Shown in pieces: positions 10,066-19,609 of a stretch of 33,093 nt of DNA. A program made the position numbers and the translations under genes. A model generated the notes under the pieces. That model did no database searches. It was not told where the DNA came from and saw nothing but the letters and a program-made list of their open reading frames with translations. Each line of letters begins with the position of its first letter. Within the stretch, counting starts at the first letter, position 1. Source of the DNA: Deltaproteobacteria bacterium (GTDB lineage Bacteria; Myxococcota_A; Polyangia; Polyangiales; Ga0077539); assembly GCA_016704445.1 (NCBI GenBank), contig JADJAE010000089.1:1-33093 (forward strand), written 5' to 3'.

Positions 10066-13000
10066 TCAGAAGTTGTTGCAGGCGTTGGTGCTGGTGGTGA
10101 TGGAGTTGATCGGGAGCACCGAGCAGCCGCCGCCCGCGTCGGCGGTGATCTGGGCCACGCGCCAGAAGCTGTTGCTGGTGCAGTTGCCCGTCGAGGTGCC
10201 GGCCATCGCGGTGCTGGTGAAGGTGCTCACCGGGACGGTGCCCGGGCCGCAGTAGACCTTGATGCTGGCGATGCGGCCTGCGCCGTTGGCGTAGTGGTGC
10301 ACGCCGACGGTGTAGTTGGCGCCGATGGTGGGCACGTCGATGCGGATGTTCTCCGGGCCGTTGCGGGTCACGTTGTCGACGTCGAGCACGGCCCCCCAGG
10401 CGGTGCTCATCCGGGCGTAGTGGCAGTCGTCCGGGGTCGCGTTGAACCACCGGGTCATGTTGCCGTTGTGCAGGTGCAGGTCGAGGTCGCCGTCGCCGTC
10501 CCAGGTGAGCTCGACGCGGATGCCGTGGCCCTGAGCCGTCACCCCGAACTCGCAGGAGAGGGGGGTGTTGAGGCCGTCGCGCGCGGCGATGCGGACGCGG
10601 TACTCGCCGACGATGATGGGGCGAAACGACTCGTTGATCGAGGTCGCGGGCGCGGGGCTCCAGGTCGCGGAGGCGGCGCCGCCGGCGGGGCCGCTGATGA
10701 CGGTCCAGGTGATGTTGGAGACGGTGCCGAGCGTCCGGGCCGCGAGCGCCGCGGAGTTGCCCGCGAGCATGGTCAGGTCGCTCGGGCAGCCGAGGCTGCC
10801 GTTGCAGCCCTCGTCCACCACGCCGTCGCAGTCGTCGTCGATGGTGTTGCAGGTCTCGACCCCGGGGGCGCCCGGGGTGCAGACCGGCACCGCGCCGCGG
10901 AGGCAGCCGGGGACGGTGCGGCGGCAGGCGCCGACGCCGCAGGAGATGTCCGCCAGCGAGTCGTCGATGATCGCGTTGCAGTTGTTGTCGAGGCCGTCGC
11001 AGACCTCCGACACGGTGCAGGCCGCGCAGGTGCCGCTGCCGTCGCAGATGCCGCTGATCGGGGGCGACCACCGGAACGACGTGCCCGAGGCGACGGTGCC
11101 CGCGGCGTTGAAGCCGACCTGGTCGAAGCGGACGTTGTCCGCGCTCTGGATGCCGATGGTGGCGCCGGACCCGGTGGCGCGGGTGTCGCCCACCATCGCG
11201 CCGTAGATCACCGAGACGGACTGCGAGGCCTCCTCGAGGACGACCTCGAAGCTGAGCCGCGCGCCCGCGTTGCCCGCGCCGCCGCGGTCTTCGAGGTCGG
11301 CGTTGGACCACTCCGCCACGAAGAGGCGGTCGGGCGACGCGCCGTAGGTGGCGAGGCAGACGCCGTCGCGCATCACCAGGTCGTCCCAGAAGGGCATCAC
11401 GGCGTCGCCGAAGGTGCTCTGCGGGAGGGCGGTGTTGATCCAGTTGACCGGGGCGCTCGGAAACGCGAGGTAGCCGTTGGCGGAGATCATCACGTCGGTG
11501 CGCTGCGTGCCGTAGAAGCGAAACGGAAACGGCAGCAACACCGTCTCTGCGCCGTCCGCGGCGCCCGCGAGGATCGTCGTGTGGCCGGGGGCGCTGCAGG
11601 CGTCGAACCACCCGAAGGCCGAGGCGTCGCGGCGGTAGTTGCCGCTGTTGCTGACGCCGCAGACGGTGCCCGCGGGGCGGTTGGAGGCGGCCACGCACTG
11701 CGGGCTGCCGGTGGCGCAGGACACCCGGCCGATGAGGCAGGCGTCGGGGAGCGTGCAGGCCGCGCCCTCGTCGCAGGCGTCGCAGGTGCCCGCGTCGGTG
11801 CAGTACAGCCCGACGCCGCAGCCGGTGCCCGAGGGGAGCTGGCCCATGTCCATGCACTGCGGGCGGCCGACGGAGTCGCACTGCACCTGGCCGCGGTGGC
11901 AGGTGTTGGTCACGAAGCACGAGGCGCCGCTGCGGCACATCGTCGGGGTCTCGCTGGGCACGCAGTTGAACTGCATCTCCACCGAGCCGAGCGTCGGGGG
12001 CGAGTCGAAGGCGGCGCCGGGGTCGAGGTAGGCGCGGATCTCGACGAAGCGGGCGCGCTCGAGCCGCGGCTGCACCGCGCGGAGCCAGGCGCCCAGGTCG
12101 AGGTTCGTCGGCACCGAGGTCGCGGTGGAGCCGCGCGGGGCGTCCGGCAGGCGGTAGACGGCCGCGGTGGCGAGCTCCGCGGCGCTGTCGGCGGCGCGCA
12201 CGTCGAAGTGGATCGCCGAGCCGGTGGGCACCGTCGCGGTGTAGCTGAGCGAGCCCCAGATCGGGATCAGCGTGGGCTCGGCGAGGGTCGCGCAGGTGCC
12301 GTCGAACACCCGGCGGAACTCCCCTCGCGGGCAGCGGGTGGAGGTGGCCGACGGGGTCCAGCGGAAGCCGCTGCCGGACACGGTGACGCCCGGGGTGTTG
12401 TAGGCGACGAGGTCGTACGAGCTCCCCGCGCCCTGCTGCACGCCCACGGTCGCGCTGGCGCCGGTGGAGCGGTCGCCGTCGCCGGTCATCTGGAGGTAGC
12501 GGACGTCGACGGTGCTGGTCGCCTCGTCGAGCTGCGCCTCGAAGGTCAGGTGCGTGCCCGGATCGGTCGAGGTGTAGAAGGTCGAGTCGACCCACTCGGC
12601 GATGAAGGTGCGGTTCGGGGCGGTGCCGGTGGTGGCGATGCAGACGCCCGTCGCGCGCTGCGAGAGGTCATCCCAGAACGCGAAGATCGAGTTGGGCACC
12701 GTGGTCGTCGGGAGCATCGAGTTGACCCACTGCGGGGCCGCGTCGGAGAAGGAGAGGTAGCCGTTGGCGCTCACCCGGACGCTCGTGTACGGCGTGCCGT
12801 AGAACGAGAACGTGAAGGGCAGCGCCACCTGGGTGACGCCCTCGTCGGAGCTGACGAGGATGCGCTGGCTGCCCGGCGCGGCGCAGGCGTCGACCCACAG
12901 GGCCGGCGAGATCGAGCGGAGGTACGGGCCGCCGGGCGCGCTCTCGCAGCTCGGGGTGATGCCGCCCGCGGGCGAGCCGACGGGGCAGAAGATCGCCGCC

Positions 13001-13563
13001 GGCTGGGTGCCGAACTCCACGCCGGTGCTGTTGAGAGGCAGGGTGTCCCCGGGGGTGGGGCAGTCGACGATGTGGCGGCAGGTCGGATCGCAGAGCCCCT
13101 CGCACTGGGTGATGCCGCCGAAGAGGAGCGGGGCCACGCGGTAGCCGAGGCACTCCGACCAGCGGCCGCCTTCGCACACGCGCTGCCCGACCGCGCAGGC
13201 GCCCGCCTGGCCCACGCCGCAAGCGACCGGCGCCGCGTCGGGGGCGCACTCACAGCCCTGCTCAGGGCGGATGCAGCGGGTGCACTCGTCGGTGATGGTG
13301 GCGTTGGACTCGTCGCAGTCGGGACCCGCGGAGCAGCCCTGGCCGTGGAGGTCGCCGTCGAGGTCCTGGCAGGGGTTCTGCGGCATCGGCGCGGTGAACT
13401 CGGTGCGAGGGGTGATCGGCTGGGCCTGGGCGCTGGGCGCCTGCGTGGCGGCCGGGGCGGCGCTCGGCACGCTCTCGGAGGACTCGACCGCGCAGGAGGC
13501 CGCGCCAAGGGCGATGAGGATCAAGCCCGGCGAGGCGAAGCGAGCGGAAAGGGGTCGATCCAT
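10066..13563 (-). CDS. Large cysteine-rich lipoprotein with duplicated NIDO-like domains, MopE-type motifs and YfaP-like C-terminus
   Basis: A 1165-residue exported protein. The signal sequence LILIALGAASC predicts lipidation. A DLDGDLHGQGC...DCDESN segment (about 68-90) resembles metal-binding Cys/Asp motifs. Two similar domains follow at about residues 244-385 and 670-820. Each begins with LPF-x-F-x-FYGT, then ISANGYL or VSANGYL, a W[IV]N segment and FWDDL, a pattern recalling NIDO-like extracellular domains. Two MopE-type repeats, CDGLDNNCNAIIDD (about 855) and CNTIDDDCDGVVDEGC (about 905), are typical of myxobacterial surface proteins. The C-terminal region starting VELTWDGDGDLDLHL (about 1015) resembles YfaP/DUF2135 domains. 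GGAGG (plus-strand CCTCC at 13573-13577) lies 9 nt before the ATG. It is probably surface-exposed and binds metal or carbohydrate, but no specific function is known. Confidence 0.85.
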   Translation of the reverse strand: MDRPLSARFASPGLILIALGAASCAVESSESVPSAAPAATQAPSAQAQPITPRTEFTAPMPQNPCQDLDGDLHGQGCSAGPDCDESNATITDECTRCIRPEQGCECAPDAAPVACGVGQAGACAVGQRVCEGGRWSECLGYRVAPLLFGGITQCEGLCDPTCRHIVDCPTPGDTLPLNSTGVEFGTQPAAIFCPVGSPAGGITPSCESAPGGPYLRSISPALWVDACAAPGSQRILVSSDEGVTQVALPFTFSFYGTPYTSVRVSANGYLSFSDAAPQWVNSMLPTTTVPNSIFAFWDDLSQRATGVCIATTGTAPNRTFIAEWVDSTFYTSTDPGTHLTFEAQLDEATSTVDVRYLQMTGDGDRSTGASATVGVQQGAGSSYDLVAYNTPGVTVSGSGFRWTPSATSTRCPRGEFRRVFDGTCATLAEPTLIPIWGSLSYTATVPTGSAIHFDVRAADSAAELATAAVYRLPDAPRGSTATSVPTNLDLGAWLRAVQPRLERARFVEIRAYLDPGAAFDSPPTLGSVEMQFNCVPSETPTMCRSGASCFVTNTCHRGQVQCDSVGRPQCMDMGQLPSGTGCGVGLYCTDAGTCDACDEGAACTLPDACLIGRVSCATGSPQCVAASNRPAGTVCGVSNSGNYRRDASAFGWFDACSAPGHTTILAGAADGAETVLLPFPFRFYGTQRTDVMISANGYLAFPSAPVNWINTALPQSTFGDAVMPFWDDLVMRDGVCLATYGASPDRLFVAEWSNADLEDRGGAGNAGARLSFEVVLEEASQSVSVIYGAMVGDTRATGSGATIGIQSADNVRFDQVGFNAAGTVASGTSFRWSPPISGICDGSGTCAACTVSEVCDGLDNNCNAIIDDSLADISCGVGACRRTVPGCLRGAVPVCTPGAPGVETCNTIDDDCDGVVDEGCNGSLGCPSDLTMLAGNSAALAARTLGTVSNITWTVISGPAGGAASATWSPAPATSINESFRPIIVGEYRVRIAARDGLNTPLSCEFGVTAQGHGIRVELTWDGDGDLDLHLHNGNMTRWFNATPDDCHYARMSTAWGAVLDVDNVTRNGPENIRIDVPTIGANYTVGVHHYANGAGRIASIKVYCGPGTVPVSTFTSTAMAGTSTGNCTSNSFWRVAQITADAGGGCSVLPINSITTSTNACNNF

Positions 13564-13613
13564 AGGGCGAAACCTCCAGACAACGAGACAAGGCGAGGCA
13601 ACGGGAGACCGTC

Positions 13614-13633
13614 TACCGACATCGATGTCGGTA
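13614..13633. promoter_or_regulatory. 20-bp perfect palindrome upstream of the large lipoprotein gene
   Basis: TACCGACATCGATGTCGGTA is a perfect palindrome with no spacer, centred about 60 bp upstream of the ATG at 13563 and just outside its Shine-Dalgarno sequence. Length, symmetry and position fit an operator for a dimeric repressor or activator. As RNA it could form only a tight hairpin, with no T-tract. No regulator gene lies next to it. Confidence 0.55.
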
Positions 13634-14194
13634 AAGGTGCTGTCTGTGTGTGCTCCGCCCCGCCCCGCGACGCTGCGTCGGAGACGACTACCCGGTCGGC
13701 GTGGCGTAGGTCATCGGCGCGATAGGGGAGATCACGTTGTCCACCCTAGAGCCCTCTTTTCCAGGGGTCTACCGTCGAGACCCACGAAGTGCCTTGTGGA
13801 AAGCATTTTCGTGAGGGCTTTGGTTGCATCGTCCCACCTTCCCTACCTCCTCCGCAGCGGCCTCCATCGGTGGTACGCGGGTCGACAGAGCGGCCCAGGT
13901 GCACCCGGACGACAGCCCGGGGAAGAAGCACCATCGCCCTGGAATTTCAGCACTTCGACGCCTCGAGCCCGACTCGCCATCGCCCGCATCGCGGTCACCG
14001 CCGATACGAAACACGAAGGTTGGTGGATATGGTTCCAGGCTTTTTGTCGATTGAAGACTATCCCTACTCGAGGGCGGCCTTCACGGAGCTCCACGGTCGA
14101 TGAAGACCCGCGGCGCACGTCGACGACGTGGGCCACTCGTCATCAACGAATGTCTCGAGAGCGTGGAGCGAGGAAGAGGGAGAGAAGCGTTGGA
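13634..14194. other. 561-bp region without a supported gene
   Basis: Lies between two minus-strand lipoprotein genes. Base composition is visibly less GC-rich than the flanking genes, especially from about 13740 to 14160. Several short open frames exist, such as 13746-13934 minus and 13789-14103 plus. None has a recognisable motif, good initiation context or local codon bias. It may hold the promoter of the large lipoprotein gene, a terminator for the DUF4397 gene, or a decayed gene. I see no convincing RNA structure. Confidence 0.5.
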
Positions 14195-15157
14195 TCAGCG
14201 GATCGCGGCGGGGGTGCAGCTCGGCGCGCCGTCGTAGGTGCCGTCGGAGCAGAGCAGCAGCGCGCGGGGAGACATCGGCGCGGTGGCGCGACCGACCGCG
14301 ACCGCGGTGACGACGGAGCGATCGGCCGGGGTGAGCGTGACGGTGCCGCGGAGCGGGCCGGTGCAGGCGCGGGCCGCGTGGGCGCGAATCTGCAGCGTGA
14401 GCGCAGCGCCCGCAGGGACGGGCAGGTAGTGGCTCGACGGGCCGCTCGCGAAGGCGCCGTAGGCGACGTTCTCGACGACCGCGGCCACAGGCGCGGCGGG
14501 GCGAGCGGGCTGACCCGCCGCGGCGGGGCGAGCGGGCGTCGCGGGGCGGCAGAGGTCGACGGCGCCGAGGCCGACGATGGCGTGGAAGAAGCGGACGTGC
14601 GCGGTGCCTGCCTCGGGCGCGGCGGTGGAGTCGGCGTCGGCCGCGAGGGCGAGGGCGTGCGGCGCGGCGCCGCCGACGAGGCCGTGCGCGATGACGGTGT
14701 AGCGATGGTCGGCCTCGAGCGCGGGGGTGCGCCCGGTGAACGCGGGCGCCACGGTGACCGCGGCGCCGGCCGGGCGGACGTGGATCGCGTGCTCTCCAGC
14801 GGGCGCCTCGACCGCGCCGATGATGGAGCGGTAGGCGACGGCGGTGGCGATCGGCGTCGGGAGCTCGTCGACGTAGAGGTCGACCGAGGCCGCGGCGCGG
14901 TCGGGCGAGGCGTGGATCACGCGCACGGACGCCATGCGGGGCGCCGAGGGCGCGTCGACGGGAGCTGGGTACGTGGGCCGCGCGACGGGGGCAGGGGAGC
15001 CCGGGTCTTCCTCCGGCAGGCCAGGCCGCGCCCCGCCGTTGAGCTGCTCCGCGGTGTATGCGACCGGGGGATGGAATCCGCTGGATCCGCCGCACGCGCC
15101 GAGGACGAGCGAGAGGGCCAGCAGGCTGCGGTGATCGGAGGGGCGTGAGCGCGTCAT
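14195..15157 (-). CDS. DUF4397 domain lipoprotein
   Basis: A 320-residue exported protein. Starting at the ATG at 15157 gives a basic N-terminus and LLALSLVLGACGG, a clear lipobox. A further upstream GTG would only add six residues. A Pro-rich linker follows. The body has two related segments, VRVIHASPDRAAASVDLYVDE (about residue 77) and VRFFHAIVGLGAVDLCRP (about 190). This is the DUF4397 signature, in which R-V-x-H-x-SP precedes V-D-[VL]-Y. DUF4397 proteins are surface or cell-wall beta-sandwich proteins of unknown role. Several Ala/Pro-rich repeats (PARPAAAGQPARPAAP) lie near residue 210. No obvious operon partner: 60 bp separate it from the ABC-F gene upstream on the same strand. Confidence 0.8.
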   Translation of the reverse strand: MTRSRPSDHRSLLALSLVLGACGGSSGFHPPVAYTAEQLNGGARPGLPEEDPGSPAPVARPTYPAPVDAPSAPRMASVRVIHASPDRAAASVDLYVDELPTPIATAVAYRSIIGAVEAPAGEHAIHVRPAGAAVTVAPAFTGRTPALEADHRYTVIAHGLVGGAAPHALALAADADSTAAPEAGTAHVRFFHAIVGLGAVDLCRPATPARPAAAGQPARPAAPVAAVVENVAYGAFASGPSSHYLPVPAGAALTLQIRAHAARACTGPLRGTVTLTPADRSVVTAVAVGRATAPMSPRALLLCSDGTYDGAPSCTPAAIR

Positions 15158-15217
15158 GATCGCGGGACGATACACCAGAGCGATTGCGCAATGGCGGTGT
15201 GTCTCCGCGCCTGGAAT

Positions 15218-17143
<1,926 letters not shown>

Positions 17144-17241
17144 GGAATCAGTGTAGACCGTCCCGCATGCCTCCGGCGTCCGAACGTCACCGCCGGATAG
17201 TTGCCCGGACGCCGCCAAGGGTGCCCAATAGGCGGTCACGG

Positions 17242-18715
17242 ATGCGTCGTATCGCGCTCGGTTCAGCGGCCACCGCGCTGGCAGCGTCGATAGCCTCGGC
17301 GCAGCCCGCAGCGCGCCCGCACGCCCCGGCCGAGCCCTCGGTGCTCGCGGAGTCCATGGCCCTCGGCGTCACGGACATGCTGGGCGCGAGGCTCACCCGC
17401 TTCGGCGACATGACCACCGAGGACTTCTTCCTCGAGCGCTCCGCCCCCGCCGCGCCGCTGGACCACGCGAGCTCTCCCAGGGCCGACGACGCGCTCCCTT
17501 CCCCGTGGACCTCGTGCTCCATGGACGGGCCCGTGCGCCTGGTCGACCTCAACACCGGCACGATGATCCCGCTTCAGGTGGCGCTCGCGAGCCGGGGCGC
17601 GCGCTCGGTGGCGCTCGTCACCCTCGGCCGACCGCTCCGGGGCCGGCAGGGCTTCTCCTTCCCGGCGTCGCGCTGGGTGGAGTGGGAGGGCGAGGTGCCC
17701 ACGGTGTCCGACGCCCCGGGCTTCGCTCCGGACGCCTCGCTGGTGCTGCGCGAGCACGACGCCGCGGTGCTCTCCTACGAGCGCGGCGAGCACGGCGCGA
17801 GCGGCCCCGCCGACCGTCCCATCGTGCTGACCCGGGTGGGCCCCAACGGCCGGGTGCTCTTCCCGCCGCGCGCCATCGAGGGCACCCGCTCGATGGAGAT
17901 CGACGCCGCCCCGGTGAGCTGGTCGGGCGGCACCGCGGCGGTGTTCGGCGAGTCCGTCGCCACCGCGCCGGGCCTGGCCCCCGCGCGACGGGAGAGCGTG
18001 TGGTTCCTCGACGGCAGCGGGCGGCCGGTGCGGGCGCCGCTGGAGCTGACCCACGAGGCGCGCGATGACGGGCGAGGAGAGCCGACCGCGAGCCTGGCCG
18101 CCGGCGCCGAGGGCCTCGTCGCCGCGTGGACCGTCGCCGACGGAGACGCCGCGGGCGTGTGGACGCGCGGAGGCATCACGCTGACGACCCGGCAGAATAC
18201 CCCGGCAGGTATTCGCGGGGCGGCCGCGCGCGCCGCCTCCAGCAGCGTTCGCGTGCTGGCCGGGACGGGCTTCTGGGGACCGGCGGTCTCGCCCTGGGGC
18301 ATCACCGCGCGCCGCTCGGCGTCAGCGCGTGGCGCGGAGGGAGGCAGCGTCGAGGTGCTGGTGCTCCCCGCGGCGGGACCTCGCGGGAGTCAGAGCACCG
18401 GCGCACTCTGGGACCCGCTCGTCGCGTGGACGCCCCGCGGCGCGCTGGTGCTCGCCGAGCGCGCGACCCCTGGCGACGACCCCCGGGGAATGGTCTCGCT
18501 GGGCGGCGCTACGCCGCGCGGTCCTACACGGTGGTTCGCTGATCTGGGAGCCCCGGTGGGGGGCCGTCGTCGCGTGGATCGCCTCGGACCCTGGCGCCGA
18601 CGCGGTGCGCCGCCGGCTGGCCCTGGCGCGCATCGGGTGCCGCGTCGAGCCCGCCTCCCCATCGCCCGAGCCGTCGCGCCGAGCGGATCAGGGCATCGGC
18701 GCGCAGGCGCCGTAG
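17242..18715 (+). CDS. Exported protein of unknown function (one net frameshift)
   Basis: The ATG at 17242 opens a clear signal peptide, MRRIALGSAATALAASIASA, with likely cleavage before QPAARP, so the product is periplasmic or secreted. The body has no domain I recognise; scattered V-x-W and Gly-rich strands (AVAVFGESVAT-like, LVAAWTVADGD, LVAWTPRGALVL) would suit a beta-propeller, which is a guess. After about 18510 the original frame turns into a shadow of the next, opposite gene. Coding character continues in another frame as LHGGSLIWEPRWGAVVAWIA, ending at a TAG at 18715. Net shift is plus one, or two single-base losses. The repaired product is about 490 residues. The 3' end overlaps the convergent lipoprotein gene by 28 bp. 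Confidence 0.65.
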
Positions 18716-19562
18716 GCCTCCGGGGTGTCGGTGAATCGCAGGGTGCAGGCCTGCATGGCCGGGCACTGGGCGCCCGCGTCGCTACCCGCAAGGGTGGGGT
18801 TGCACACGCGTCGGCAGACCCGGTTGGGGGCGGTCGCCACGCACGCCATGCCAGCGGTGCCCGGATCGCGCGGGACGCACACGAGCCCTGGCTGACAGCG
18901 GGTGTTGGTGCAGCACGCGGTGCCGTCGCCGCCCGGCGTCGCGCCGACCTCCTGGGGGAAGCAGTTGGTGGTCCCGTCGATGGCGATGATGTCGCAGCGG
19001 GGGCGCGCGGCGGGCAGCGGTTGTTGCTCGTGGCGTACACGTCGCAGCTCGAGATCTCCATGCAGGTGCGAACGTCGCTGCCGGTCACCGCGCCCGCGCA
19101 CACGGCGCCGGGCCTGCCGCCGCGGGCCTCGTCGCGGCACGAGGCGTTGTCGTTCTGACAGCAGAGCTTCACGCAGGTGCCTGGGGTGCCGAGGCAGGCG
19201 AAGCCCTCGCGACAGCCGTTGGCGGTGGTGCACGCCTCGCCCCACCCGCGGCTGCCCGCCGGGGCGCAGGTCGCGCCCACGCCGCCGTCGGCGCTCCGCC
19301 CCGCGTAGCAGCCTTCGCCCGGAGCGCAGTTCGCGTTGGTGACCACGTTGCACGCGCCGAGGGTGCCGCCGCAGGTCGATCCGCTCCCGGTGTCAGGGGC
19401 GCCACGGTCGGTGATGGTTCCGCGGTCGGCCATGCTGCCGACGTCGGTCACGCCCAGGTCGGCGAAGCCGGAGTCTGCGTCAGGGGTCGGCGTGCTCGAG
19501 GAGCAGCCGAAGGCCAGTGAGCCCGCCGAGACGAGGAGCAAGACCGATCGGAGCAGTCGCAT
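18688..19562 (-). CDS. Cysteine-rich lipoprotein (one frameshift)
   Basis: The ATG at 19562 gives MRLLRSVLLLVSAGSLAFGC, a strong lipoprotein signal with Cys20 as the lipidated residue. An Asp/Gly-rich linker (DADSGFADLGVTDVGSMADR) leads into a region with many Cys residues (GTLGACNVV, CAPGEGCYAG, CREGFACLG, CVKLCCQND). This pattern recurs in myxobacterial surface lipoproteins of unknown role. The frame breaks after NNRCPPRAP. One missing base in the G run at 18999-19003 restores RCDIIAIDGTTNCFPQEVG and the rest of the Cys-rich domain to the TGA at 18688. The repaired protein is about 291 residues. It lies 48 bp downstream of the kinase-like gene on the same strand. Confidence 0.75.
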
Positions 19563-19609
19563 GGGAGCATCGTAGCCCCCACGGGCCACGGCTGCGAAGG
19601 ACCAAGACG

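Noticed and set aside
9973..13725. 1250-residue plus-strand open frame
   Set aside because: Antisense of the large lipoprotein gene, with a repetitive G/A/V/R composition and no motif; the minus strand has signal peptide, Shine-Dalgarno and domains.
13746..14136. Short open frames on both strands of the gene-free region
   Set aside because: No recognisable motif, poor initiation context, and overlapping frames look equally good; not enough to call a gene.
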